This document shows, piece by piece, positions 1 through 8,334 of a DNA stretch of 11,853 bases. The stretch spans positions 1-11,853 of the forward strand of contig CALATC010000070.1 of the NCBI GenBank assembly GCA_937891475.1, read 5' to 3'. This DNA is from an uncultured Granulicatella sp. Its GTDB lineage: Bacteria > Bacillota > Bacilli > Lactobacillales > Aerococcaceae. A program made the position numbers and the translations under genes. The notes beneath the pieces are model-generated. The model saw nothing but the letters and a program-made list of their open reading frames with translations. It had not been told where the DNA came from and ran no database searches. Numbering within the stretch: position 1 is the stretch's first letter; every line of letters begins with the position of its first letter.

Positions 1-340
1 CTGGATGTGCTAATAAATAATTTCTAAAATCTTTCAATACTTCATCATATAAAGCCATTTTATCAATCGAAAAAAATTTTCCAATCTCGTCTAACATATC
101 TTCAACGGTTCCTGAAGCAATCACACTATTTGGAACAATTTCACCTCGAACAATGCCTAATAACTCTAGCATTTGCTCAATCGTTATGGGTGAATCTTCT
201 TTGATATGCTGTTTTAAAATTTTGCGGATGACCATTTCTGTTGGCTCAACCCACAGATTGTCTATATTAGTTAAAGTGCCATCCTTATCAAAAAGAATGG
301 CCTTTACTTCGAGATTTCCTTTATTCGTTTGTAATTTCAT
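1..340 (-). CDS. HAD-superfamily hydrolase, N-terminal part (cut by window edge)
   Basis: The frame starts with ATG at 340 and stays open for 113 codons to the left edge, so only the N-terminal half is visible. Residues 14-23 read AILFDKDGTL, the HAD motif I in which Asp18 would be the nucleophile and Asp20 the general acid. This fits a small-molecule phosphatase of the phosphoglycolate phosphatase type, with the helical cap starting after about residue 28. The later motifs (Ser/Thr, Lys, DD) lie outside the window, so the substrate cannot be judged. The ribosome binding site AGGA (347-350) overlaps the stop codon of the upstream ACT-domain gene, and the two genes are 8 bp apart, so they are surely co-transcribed and perhaps translationally coupled. 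The family is clear; the specific function is unknown. Confidence 0.85.
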   Translation of the reverse strand, partial: MKLQTNKGNLEVKAILFDKDGTLTNIDNLWVEPTEMVIRKILKQHIKEDSPITIEQMLELLGIVRGEIVPNSVIASGTVEDMLDEIGKFFSIDKMALYDEVLKDFRNYLLAHP

Positions 341-348
341 TTGAATTC

Positions 349-789
349 CTACTCTACATTTTGTAATTCAACACCGATAATATTATCCATCGCTTCGATT
401 TGCTTTAAAATTACGGATAAATCAGTCGTTGATTCAGAAATATCTAACATTAATTGAACAATCGCTACACTATGGATTGCTAATCCTTGGAATATCGTTA
501 ATACATTCATATTATAACTAGCAAATAAATCTAATGTTTTAGACAATGTTCCTTTTTCATTTTTCATATGAATATTCAACGAAGCTTTTCTTCCATAAGT
601 CACTGACGAAAATCCTTGAACTTTTCGATAATACTTATAATACACACTACGTGAAATTCCTACTAATTTTACTGCTTCTGTAACGTCCTTTGCTTGGTTA
701 GTTGCTAATAATTCTTTTGCTTTTAGTACTTTAGAAAACACAGGAGGTACAGCATCTGCTGATACTAAAAAATGTTTTTGGTTTTCCAT
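349..789 (-). CDS. pheB: ACT-domain protein, PheB / UPF0735 family
   Basis: This is a 146-residue cytoplasmic protein, close to the usual ~147 residues of the family. Residues about 28-56 form a helix-turn-helix-like segment (DVTEAVKLVGISRSVYYKYY). Residues about 66-146 form an ACT domain (alternating strands and helices such as KASLNIHMKNEKGTLSKTL and HSVAIVQLMLD), a fold that commonly binds amino acids. In other Firmicutes the gene often sits next to hom or pheA and is thought to be linked to amino-acid metabolism; its exact role is not established. I chose ATG 789 because GAGGTG at 796-801 is a good ribosome binding site 6 nt upstream. A GTG at 798 would begin inside that site. It is the first gene of a two-gene unit with the HAD phosphatase and follows the recD2 terminator, so it needs its own promoter. 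Confidence 0.88.
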   Translation of the reverse strand: MENQKHFLVSADAVPPVFSKVLKAKELLATNQAKDVTEAVKLVGISRSVYYKYYRKVQGFSSVTYGRKASLNIHMKNEKGTLSKTLDLFASYNMNVLTIFQGLAIHSVAIVQLMLDISESTTDLSVILKQIEAMDNIIGVELQNVE

Positions 790-807
790 ATTTTTCACCT
801 CGAAACT

Positions 808-819
808 ATTGTATACAAT
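808..819. promoter_or_regulatory. 12-bp palindrome upstream of pheB, possible operator or -10 region
   Basis: ATTGTATACAAT is a perfect inverted repeat lying 7 bp upstream of the pheB ribosome binding site. On the minus strand it contains TATACA, which could act as a -10 element, but I find no convincing -35 at 16-18 bp. It could be a binding site overlapping the pheB promoter, or a chance palindrome in AT-rich DNA. Confidence 0.3.
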
Positions 820-874
820 ATAAAGACAAAATACTAGGTACCCGCTTTATTTTTTATAAAAATTGTTATAAAAA

Positions 875-928
875 AAACACTTATTTCACTAACAGATAAC
901 CAATCGTTATTACGTGAAATAAGTGTTT
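875..928 (-). terminator. Rho-independent terminator after recD2
   Basis: A perfect 15-bp stem is formed by 875-889 and 914-928 (AAACACTTATTTCAC and its complement). The 24-nt loop contains a smaller stem (896-900 with 906-910). In the minus-strand transcript the stem runs into a U-tract from the A-run at 871-877. It lies 47 bp past the recD2 stop and upstream of pheB, so it separates the mnmA-recD2 unit from pheB-HAD. Confidence 0.88.
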
Positions 929-974
929 GTTATATCACTCTAAAATTTCTTAAAAACTAACTTTTAACTCTATA

Positions 975-3512
975 TTATTTTGACATGAAGTCATATGGCG
1001 TCAATTCTTCCATTCCAATCATAGGGTCAATACTATAGGAATCAATTAATTCCATTGTTAAAACAAATGGTTTATTTTTTGCTATTGTTTGACTCTCTGA
1101 AGGGACTTGAAATTCTTCAACTGTTTCTTCTACTTTTAATGCTACTGTTTTCTCTTCAGAATACTGTTTGGTATCACTTGTTGGTTGAGAAACTTGTTCT
1201 GTAGTATCTTCAGACTTATCATCAGTTTGCGGATTTACTTTAATCGTTGTTGAATTTTCTTCTTCAATGGTTAAGCTATCAAAGCTATTACCTTGCAACA
1301 AATCTTTTAAGCACGTTTGACGTCTTGCACTTTGACGATTTGCTGCTTCTTGGAAAGCTTCGTATTGCCCACACATAATTAAGAACTTTTTACTTCTTGT
1401 TACAGCTGTATATAATAAGTTTCGTTCTAACATTCGTTGATATTGACCAACCATTGGTAAAATCACCATTTGGAATTCACTACCTTGAGATTTATGAATC
1501 GAACAACAATAAGCATGCGTCAATTGAATAAAGTCATTTCGTTTATATTCTACCTCTACATTATCAAAAGCAACATATAACTTATCGACTTGATCTTCAT
1601 TTTCTTTGGCAAATATAATCGCAGTTACTTCTCCAATATCCCCATTATAAATATTTTCTTCTGCGACATTGACCAACTGCAATACTTTATCTCCTACACG
1701 GAAAACACGGTCAAATGATTCAATTTCACGAACGGAATTTCCAATTTTTGGATTTAAAATATTTTGCATCATTTTATTAATTTCATGAATACCAGCTTCA
1801 CCTTTATACATTGGAGCAAGTACTTGAATATCTTTTTTCTGATATCCTTTTTTTATCGCCTTCACGACAATTTGTTCAATCACATCTAGAATTTGAGTTG
1901 AACGGCACGGAATAAACGTTCTATCTGGTTGATTTTGAGTAAAATCTATTGGTAAATGCCCATCTTTAATCGAGTGCGCTAATGTCACAATACTTGAAGA
2001 ATCTTTTTGTCGATGAATTTGCGTTAATTCAATCGAAGGAATTTTGTTCGATAATAGAAAATCTGTTAACACTTGACCTGGGCCAACCGAAGGTAATTGA
2101 TTTTTATCTCCTACAAATAAAATCTTTGTTTTCCCTGGAGTTGCACGCAGCAGACGATTCATTAGCCAAGTATCGACCATCGACATCTCATCAATAATTA
2201 AGAAATCGCAATATAATGAACGACTTTCATCAAAATCATCCTGTTCTAATTCAGAATTTTCTTCTGCAGAAATTCCTAACATTCGATGAATCGTAGAAGC
2301 AGATATTCCTGTTAATTCATTCATACGTTTCGCAGCTCTTCCTGTTGGAGCTGCTAATTGAATGGCATCAGAATCTAAATCAATCTCTTCTAAATAACGA
2401 TACATTTCTACAACCCCATTAATAATCGTTGTTTTCCCTGTTCCTGGTCCACCAGTTAAAATAAACAAGGATTCTTGCATAATTTTAACAAGCGCTTGTT
2501 TTTGAGACTCATCATAGATGATGCCAAATTTCTTTTGAACATGCTGAATCGCTTCTTCGATATCTTCTTCTGAATACAAAGATTTCTTAGACAATTCCAA
2601 ACGATGATTAATCGCATTCACAATTCCAATTTCTGCATAATATAAAGAAGCTAATGATAAGTGATTTTCTTCAGAAATAATGATTCCTTCTCGAATTAAT
2701 TCATTTAATGCATTTACAATTTGATCAGGTTCAATTAAAAATGAACGAGTTTGTTCTAATAATTTTTGAGCAGCTAGAACTACTTCTTTATCGATTAAAT
2801 ACGTATGCCCTTCTTGATAAGATAAATCCCTTACCACTACATAAACGGCACCTTTAATCCGGTATAAACTATCTGCTGCAATCTCTAATTGTTGTGCAAT
2901 GGCATCAATTCGTCTAAAACCAAGTCCTTCAATGGACTGTAATAACACATATGGATCTTCTTTAATGATTTCCATTGTTTTCTCTTTATAGAGCACCATA
3001 ATTTTTTGAGCAAAAATTGGAGTAAAGCCCATATTTGTTAATTCAAATAAAATACGTTCTGTCCCTTGATTTTCGATAATAATGTTACGAATACTCTCAC
3101 ATTTCTTAGTCGATAATCCGGGTACATTTTTTAAACAATCCTCATCTTGAATGATTTGCTCAATCGCATTTTCACCTAAGCAATCTACAATTTTTTCTGC
3201 GGTTTTTTCTCCAATTCCTGGAAATCGTCCACTAGAAAAATAAGCAATAAGTCCTTTTTTTCCAGTAGGTTGATGTTGTTGATAACTTAAGACGGAAAAC
3301 TGTTGTCCATATTTTGGATGCGAAACGACTTTCCCATTAAAACGATAGGGAGAATTATCATGAATGGTGCCAATAATTCCCGTCACAACTATCTCATCTG
3401 AGTCTAGTTGCATACTACTTTCTTGTACTCGAATTAATAATACTTTGTAAAAATTTTGCGGATTTTCAAAAAATGTCGCTAAAACTTCTCCTACAATGTA
3501 TTCTTCACTCAT
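975..3512 (-). CDS. recD2: RecD2-type ATP-dependent 5'-3' DNA helicase
   Basis: 845 residues from ATG 3512. RecD2 is the stand-alone RecD-like helicase of bacteria that use AddAB rather than RecBCD; in B. subtilis it (YrrC) helps restart or protect replication forks and affects mismatch repair. Visible order: N-terminal OB-like region (1-90), helix-hairpin-helix repeats (FPGIGEKTAEKIV, NVPGLSTKKCESI at about 95-145), Walker A GGPGTGKTT (354-362), Walker B IIDEMSMVD (438-446), GDKNQLPSVGPG motif III, and C-terminal superfamily 1 motifs HKSQGSEF and TAVTRSK. The last ~100 residues are an acidic, Ser/Thr-rich, low-complexity linker ending in a hydrophobic patch, DPMIGMEELTPYDFM. The start is set by AGAGGG at 3518-3523, 5 nt upstream. 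An upstream start at 3593 would overlap mnmA and has no such site. It follows mnmA by 25 bp and probably shares its transcript. Confidence 0.95.
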   Translation of the reverse strand: MSEEYIVGEVLATFFENPQNFYKVLLIRVQESSMQLDSDEIVVTGIIGTIHDNSPYRFNGKVVSHPKYGQQFSVLSYQQHQPTGKKGLIAYFSSGRFPGIGEKTAEKIVDCLGENAIEQIIQDEDCLKNVPGLSTKKCESIRNIIIENQGTERILFELTNMGFTPIFAQKIMVLYKEKTMEIIKEDPYVLLQSIEGLGFRRIDAIAQQLEIAADSLYRIKGAVYVVVRDLSYQEGHTYLIDKEVVLAAQKLLEQTRSFLIEPDQIVNALNELIREGIIISEENHLSLASLYYAEIGIVNAINHRLELSKKSLYSEEDIEEAIQHVQKKFGIIYDESQKQALVKIMQESLFILTGGPGTGKTTIINGVVEMYRYLEEIDLDSDAIQLAAPTGRAAKRMNELTGISASTIHRMLGISAEENSELEQDDFDESRSLYCDFLIIDEMSMVDTWLMNRLLRATPGKTKILFVGDKNQLPSVGPGQVLTDFLLSNKIPSIELTQIHRQKDSSSIVTLAHSIKDGHLPIDFTQNQPDRTFIPCRSTQILDVIEQIVVKAIKKGYQKKDIQVLAPMYKGEAGIHEINKMMQNILNPKIGNSVREIESFDRVFRVGDKVLQLVNVAEENIYNGDIGEVTAIIFAKENEDQVDKLYVAFDNVEVEYKRNDFIQLTHAYCCSIHKSQGSEFQMVILPMVGQYQRMLERNLLYTAVTRSKKFLIMCGQYEAFQEAANRQSARRQTCLKDLLQGNSFDSLTIEEENSTTIKVNPQTDDKSEDTTEQVSQPTSDTKQYSEEKTVALKVEETVEEFQVPSESQTIAKNKPFVLTMELIDSYSIDPMIGMEELTPYDFMSK

Positions 3513-3537
3513 GACTTCCCTCTTTTCTATCAAATTT

Positions 3538-4662
<1,125 letters not shown>

Positions 4663-4722
4663 TCATTCACCATCATTTCTAAATTTTTTCTGTTTTAACG
4701 ATTTGAAGGTCGCTGTATCATT

Positions 4723-4751
4723 TTTATATCACTTTCTAAAAATTTTTTCAA
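4723..4751 (-). promoter_or_regulatory. sigma-A promoter of mnmA-recD2
   Basis: Reading the minus strand, TTGAAA (4751-4746) and TATAAA (4728-4723) are separated by exactly 17 bp, each one mismatch from the sigma-A consensus. Transcription would start near 4716, leaving a leader of about 50 nt before the mnmA ATG. The -35 box lies inside the AT-rich palindrome at 4738-4760. Confidence 0.65.
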
Positions 4752-4760
4752 AAAATTTTT
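4738..4760. repeat. AT-only palindrome overlapping the mnmA -35 box
   Basis: Five A, six T, a central C, six A and five T form a perfect 11+11 inverted repeat around one base. Phased A/T tracts of this kind bend DNA and could act as an UP-like element or a binding site. It is in the divergent region between mnmA and the small HTH gene. A tandem ACGATA repeat follows at 4779-4790. No function can be read from the sequence. Confidence 0.5.
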
Positions 4761-4812
4761 CTCAAAATCTTCTTAAATACGATAACGATAGGAATTATAG
4801 CCCTATACACAT

Positions 4813-4841
4813 TTGACAAATAAATTTATTTTCACTACAAT
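4813..4841 (+). promoter_or_regulatory. Consensus sigma-A promoter of the small HTH gene
   Basis: TTGACA (4813-4818) is a perfect -35 box. TACAAT (4836-4841) is one base from the -10 consensus, and the spacer is exactly 17 bp. The start of transcription would be near 4848, about 23 nt before the HTH start codon. This is one of the best promoters in the window. Confidence 0.8.
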
Positions 4842-4870
4842 TATTATTGGTAAAAGGGGGGCATAAGTGT

Positions 4871-5116
4871 ATGATAATATCTTTACGAGCAGCACGGGTT
4901 AATCGTAATTTGACACTCTTAGAAGCCGCCAAATACCTAAAAATTAATAAAGATACTTTAACGAAGTATGAAAAAGATTCTACGAATCTTCCATACTCTT
5001 TAAGCAAGCGCATGCAGGAACTCTATGAGATCCCAGGCGAAAATCTTTATTTTGGCGATACTTTAAGCTTCGTGGCGCAGTTTAAGCCACTCCCTCACGA
5101 AGAAGATCTACAATAG
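4871..5116 (+). CDS. Small XRE/Cro-type helix-turn-helix protein
   Basis: 81 residues from ATG 4871, with the ribosome binding site AAGGGGGG (4854-4861) 9 nt upstream and a double stop (TAG TAG) at 5114-5119. Residues 5-14 (LRAARVNRNL) and the helix-turn-helix at about 15-37 (TLLEAAKYLKINKDTLTKYE) match the start of XRE-family regulators, including phage-like ones. The rest is a short C-terminal extension (ENLYFGDTLSFVAQF) that could serve for dimer contacts. It has no membrane segment. It forms its own unit, with a consensus promoter in front and a strong terminator behind, on the strand opposite to mnmA and to the desulfurase. In Bacillus the regulator in this cluster is the Rrf2-family CymR; this protein is not of that family. 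Its targets are unknown. Being a regulator of the divergent mnmA promoter or of itself is an inference. Confidence 0.8.
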   Translation: MIISLRAARVNRNLTLLEAAKYLKINKDTLTKYEKDSTNLPYSLSKRMQELYEIPGENLYFGDTLSFVAQFKPLPHEEDLQ

Positions 5117-5150
5117 TAGTGATCGGAATACCTTCCCGTGCTATGTATAG

Positions 5151-5184
5151 AAACGAGACAGAGTAAACTCTGTCTCGTTTTTTT
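5151..5184 (+). terminator. Terminator between the convergent HTH and DUF1831 genes
   Basis: A perfect 13-bp stem (5151-5163 with 5168-5180, core ACGAGACAGAG) with a TAAA loop runs into a seven-T tract (5178-5184), a textbook intrinsic terminator for the plus-strand HTH gene. The T-tract overlaps the stop codon of the DUF1831 gene. In the minus direction the stem is followed only by TTTCTAT, so it may stop that transcript as well, but less efficiently. Confidence 0.9.
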
Positions 5185-5524
5185 ATACTTCTTCTAATAC
5201 GCCACGTTCTACTAATCCTTCTAAAATAAATTCTAGTTTTTCAATCGCATATGCATTTTTTTCATTTCCATATAATTGAACAGTTTGAAGTCCATCTTTT
5301 GTTGTTGTTGAAATTTTTAATTGTTTCATTGCTTTATCGACTGAAACTTTTAATTTTAATCCACGATGTCCGACTACTAAGTCATCTAAACTGCGAATTA
5401 ATTGAAAATTACCTGCTTTTGTTTCGACAAATCCATTATCTCTTAATGTATATCCTTTTACCGTTGGAGATACACGATACACATGATTTGAATTTTTTAA
5501 TGTTGCTGTTTGAGTAAATGCCAT
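5183..5524 (-). CDS. DUF1831 family protein
   Basis: 113 residues from ATG 5524, where AAAGGAAG about 8 nt upstream is a good ribosome binding site. An upstream in-frame start at 5545 would include that site. The opening MAFTQTATLKNSNHVYRVSP and KGYTLRDNGF fit the DUF1831 family, small soluble alpha/beta proteins found mainly in Lactobacillales and often encoded beside a cysteine desulfurase. The biochemical function is not known to me. It lies 40 bp after the desulfurase on the same strand, so it is likely co-transcribed. The conserved neighbourhood suggests a role in sulfur transfer or tRNA thiolation, which is inference only. There are no cysteines in the protein, so it cannot itself carry a persulfide. 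Confidence 0.85.
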   Translation of the reverse strand: MAFTQTATLKNSNHVYRVSPTVKGYTLRDNGFVETKAGNFQLIRSLDDLVVGHRGLKLKVSVDKAMKQLKISTTTKDGLQTVQLYGNEKNAYAIEKLEFILEGLVERGVLEEV

Positions 5525-5564
5525 ATGAACACTTCCTTTCATCACTTTCTTCTAGTTTAGCATA

Positions 5565-6692
5565 CTATGGACGTTTAATCGAGGATATTGAGAAAATAAA
5601 TGCATCAATATCTTCTTTAGTTGTCTCTCCTCCAAAGGATAAACGTACTGATTCTACTACTCTATTTTTATTCTGAGGAAACATGAGTGATAACACTGGA
5701 CTAGGCTCTAAACTTCCTGCAGAACAAGCAGAACCTGCTGAAACAGCTACTTGATGTAAATCACACATAATTAATGTTTGACTAGCAGGAATCCCTTTTA
5801 ACCAAACATTACAAATATGCGGACTCTTTCTTGATACATCCCCATTAATTTCAAAAGGAATTTGACGAGCCGTTAGCTGTTCTTGTAAATACTTTGATAA
5901 TTCAAGGTATTTGCTCTTCTTCTCGTTTCTAGTTTGAATGGCTAATGCAAGAGCTTTTTGGAAACCAACAATATAAGGAACATTTTCAGTCCCTGCTCTC
6001 CACCCTTGTTCTTGTCCTCCACCTTTAATAAGTGCATGAATCGGTGCAGATTTTTTCTTATATAAAAATCCAATCCCCTTTGGCGCATGAATTTTATGCC
6101 CTGAAGCAGATAAATAATCAATATGAGAAGCCACTACATCCATTTCTTCTTGGGCAAATGCCTGAACTGCATCTGTATGGAAATAAGCAGGATGTTCCAC
6201 TAATAACTCACCGATTTCATGAATCGGTTGATAAGCACCTGTTTCATTATTAACGGTCATAATCGATACTAAACGTGTCTTCTCCGTTAAAGCTTCTTCC
6301 ACTTGTTTAACAGAAATACAACCCGTTTCATCAGGAACTAACGCAATAATCGTGAATCCTAATTGTTCAGCATAAGCTGCAGCTTTTTTAACCGATGGAT
6401 GCTCGATTCCAGAAATAATGATTTCTCCTTTTTCTTTTGCAAAATGCTGGCAAATGGATTCAAACACTAAATTATTCGCTTCTGAACCTGAACCTGTAAA
6501 AATAATGGAATCATTCGTAGCAGCATGTAATTCTTGTAATAAATCTTTTTTAGCAGCTTGAATCTTTTGTTTTTGAGCACGACCAATTTGGTAAACACTA
6601 GAAGGATTCCCAAAATATGCCATTTCTTCAAAAATTGCCTTCTTAACTTCCTCTACAACCGGTGTAGTGGCAGCATAATCTAAATAATGCAA
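5565..6692 (-). CDS. yrvO: Cysteine desulfurase (NifS/IscS family, YrvO-like)
   Basis: A PLP enzyme that takes sulfur from cysteine to form a protein persulfide, for tRNA thiolation or Fe-S clusters. 375 residues from TTG 6692, giving an N terminus [M]HYLDYAATTPV typical of the family. Visible motifs: GSGSEANN phosphate-binding region, EHPS with the PLP-stacking His (about 98), NNETG, HTDAVQA with the PLP Asp, SGHKIHAPKG with the Schiff-base Lys (about 200), and the catalytic loop GSACSAG with Cys about 323. The TTG has AAAGGA (6701-6706) 8 nt upstream. The in-frame ATG at 6734 would add 14 atypical residues, lacks a good ribosome binding site and lies almost at the predicted transcript start. 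Position next to rarA and near mnmA matches Bacillus YrvO, the MnmA sulfur donor, so that is the likely job. Start choice is about 75% sure; family is near certain. Confidence 0.95.
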   Translation of the reverse strand: MHYLDYAATTPVVEEVKKAIFEEMAYFGNPSSVYQIGRAQKQKIQAAKKDLLQELHAATNDSIIFTGSGSEANNLVFESICQHFAKEKGEIIISGIEHPSVKKAAAYAEQLGFTIIALVPDETGCISVKQVEEALTEKTRLVSIMTVNNETGAYQPIHEIGELLVEHPAYFHTDAVQAFAQEEMDVVASHIDYLSASGHKIHAPKGIGFLYKKKSAPIHALIKGGGQEQGWRAGTENVPYIVGFQKALALAIQTRNEKKSKYLELSKYLQEQLTARQIPFEINGDVSRKSPHICNVWLKGIPASQTLIMCDLHQVAVSAGSACSAGSLEPSPVLSLMFPQNKNRVVESVRLSFGGETTKEDIDAFIFSISSIKRP

Positions 6693-6748
6693 CGATATCG
6701 TCCTTTCTTTTGGATAAAATTTTACATCTATCATTTTCTACTCTTACT

Positions 6749-6778
6749 AGTATAGTATATTTTTCAAAATAAGGTAAA
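6749..6778 (-). promoter_or_regulatory. Candidate promoter of desulfurase-DUF1831
   Basis: On the minus strand, TTTACC (6778-6773) and TATACT (6754-6749) are 18 bp apart; a second TATACT overlaps at 6759-6754. The -10 is good, the -35 is weak. Transcription would start near 6742, leaving about 50 nt before TTG 6692. It lies just beside the oppositely directed rarA promoter. Confidence 0.45.
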
Positions 6779-6783
6779 TATTT

Positions 6784-6812
6784 TTGACTCACGTCAGTAT
6801 TTAAACTATGCT
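6784..6812 (+). promoter_or_regulatory. sigma-A promoter of rarA
   Basis: TTGACT (6784-6789) and TATGCT (6807-6812) are 17 bp apart. An alternative -10, TAGAAT, follows at 6812-6817 but with a poor spacer. Transcription would start near 6819, about 25 nt before the rarA ATG. Confidence 0.65.
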
Positions 6813-6843
6813 AGAATAGAATTAACAGAAAGTGAGGAGAATT

Positions 6844-8106
6844 ATGAAAAATCAACCATTAGCATTTCGAATGAGACCCACTTGCTTAGAAGAAGTTGTT
6901 GGACAACAACATTTAGTAGCACCTGGAAAAATTATTGCTCGAATGATTGCCGCCAAACAACTCTCTTCGATAATTTTATATGGCCCTCCTGGAATTGGAA
7001 AAACAAGTATTGCCAGTGCCATCGCAGGAACGACAAAGTATGCCTTTCGAACATTAAATGCCGCCACTGATACAAAAAAAGAATTGCAAATTGTTATTGA
7101 AGAAGCAAAGATGAGCGGAACTGTCATTTTATTACTGGATGAAATTCACCGATTGGATAAACCAAAACAAGATTTTCTTCTTCCACACTTAGAAAATGGA
7201 CGTGTCATTTTAATAGGAGCCACTACTGAAAATCCCTATATTGCCATTAACCCAGCCATTCGCAGTCGAACACAAATTTTCGAACTCATCCCACTTACAC
7301 CAGAAGAAATTCATCAAGCACTCAAACGTGCATTAACAGATGAAACAAAGGGATTAGGAAACTATGATGTAGAAATCACAGACGGAGCGATGTATACATT
7401 CACTCATTTTTCAAATGGAGATGTTAGAAGTTCACTAAACGCTTTAGAATTAGCTGTAAAATCTACTCCGGAAAATGAAGACGGAAAAATCATTATTACA
7501 GAAGAAATCGCAGGAAACTGTCTACAAAGAAAAGTGTTCGCACATGATAAAAACGGAGATCAACATTATGATGTCATCTCCGCTTTCCAAAAATCGATTC
7601 GAGGAAGTGACGTGGATGCAGCACTCCACTATATGGCAAGACTCATCGAAGCAGGCGAACTCATTACATTAATCAGACGATTATTGGTCATAGCCTATGA
7701 AGATATCGGATTAGCAAACCCAGCTGGAGCCAGTCGTGCCGTATTAGCTGTACAAGCTGCGGAAAAACTCGGCTTACCCGAAGCAAGAATCCCACTTGCC
7801 AATGCAGTGATTGAATTAGCACTCTCCCCTAAATCGAACACAGCAATTCTATCCATTGATGCAGCACTCTCAGATGTAAGACAAGGGAAATCAGGAAACG
7901 TCCCTTCCCACTTACAAGATGCACACTATCAAGGAGCCCAAAAACTAGGACGAGGAACAAATTACCAATACCCACATAACTATCCAAACCACTGGGTAAA
8001 ACAACAATACTTACCAGATACACTGAAACATACACAATACTTCCACCCAGACCCAACTTCGAAATTCGAAGAAGCGTTGAAGGAACAGTATAAGAAGTTT
8101 CAATAA
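6844..8106 (+). CDS. rarA: Replication-associated recombination protein RarA (MgsA/YrvN) AAA+ ATPase
   Basis: 420 residues, a usual length. RarA is a clamp-loader-like AAA+ ATPase that acts at stalled replication forks together with SSB. Visible parts: the N-terminal signature PLAFRMRPTCLEEVVGQQHL, Walker A GPPGIGKTS (47-55), Walker B LLLDEIHRL (96-104), sensor 1 GATTENP (about 125-131), an arginine-finger region AIRSRTQIF, sensor 2 region GDVRSSLNALE, and a C-terminal tetramerisation domain with the family signatures AYEDIGLANP and the NYPNHWVKQQYLPD stretch. ATG 6844 follows GAGGAGA (6834-6840). A GTG at 6832 is in frame but forms part of that site. The gene is divergent from the cysteine desulfurase, an arrangement close to yrvN/yrvO in Bacillus. 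It has its own promoter and terminator. Confidence 0.97.
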   Translation: MKNQPLAFRMRPTCLEEVVGQQHLVAPGKIIARMIAAKQLSSIILYGPPGIGKTSIASAIAGTTKYAFRTLNAATDTKKELQIVIEEAKMSGTVILLLDEIHRLDKPKQDFLLPHLENGRVILIGATTENPYIAINPAIRSRTQIFELIPLTPEEIHQALKRALTDETKGLGNYDVEITDGAMYTFTHFSNGDVRSSLNALELAVKSTPENEDGKIIITEEIAGNCLQRKVFAHDKNGDQHYDVISAFQKSIRGSDVDAALHYMARLIEAGELITLIRRLLVIAYEDIGLANPAGASRAVLAVQAAEKLGLPEARIPLANAVIELALSPKSNTAILSIDAALSDVRQGKSGNVPSHLQDAHYQGAQKLGRGTNYQYPHNYPNHWVKQQYLPDTLKHTQYFHPDPTSKFEEALKEQYKKFQ

Positions 8107-8110
8107 ATGG

Positions 8111-8149
8111 AAATATCCCCCGACAAGAAATTCTTGCGGGGGATGTTTT
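8111..8149 (+). terminator. Terminator of rarA
   Basis: Five bp after the rarA stop, ATCCCCCG pairs with CGGGGGAT (8115-8122 with 8137-8144) and the stem continues inwards through CAA/TTG next to a bulged A at 8123. The transcript then reaches TTTT (8146-8149). The GC-rich stem is unusual in this AT-rich window. It also marks the end of the core block before the mobile-element remnants. Confidence 0.8.
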
Positions 8150-8334
8150 CATTAGTCACTATCATTCAAATCAGTAGTCATAGTGCGTTTCTTTTTTTAA
8201 CTATCAAACCAAAATCTCTATAACTACATTTCTTAAATTTTTATCTACTAAACCCAGCGCCCATCTAATAATGTTACCAAAAAGCTGTTATCCGAAACAT
8301 CTGCTCCAATATTTTTTAATTCGTAGCAAATCGA

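Noticed and set aside
153..344. 63-codon open frame on the plus strand
   Set aside because: It lies opposite the HAD phosphatase, whose frame has a clear motif and ribosome binding site; the plus-strand frame has neither.
4663..4722. Possible riboswitch or T-box in the mnmA leader
   Set aside because: The predicted leader is only about 50 nt and shows no T-box sequence, specifier stem or terminator.
4795..5013. 72-codon open frame on the minus strand
   Set aside because: It is the complement of the HTH gene, lacks a ribosome binding site and covers that gene's promoter.
8251..8334. 28 codons open past the TGA of the ISL3 remnant
   Set aside because: I could not match it to the ISL3 C-terminal part or to another family; it is too short to call and there is no sign of TGA read-through.
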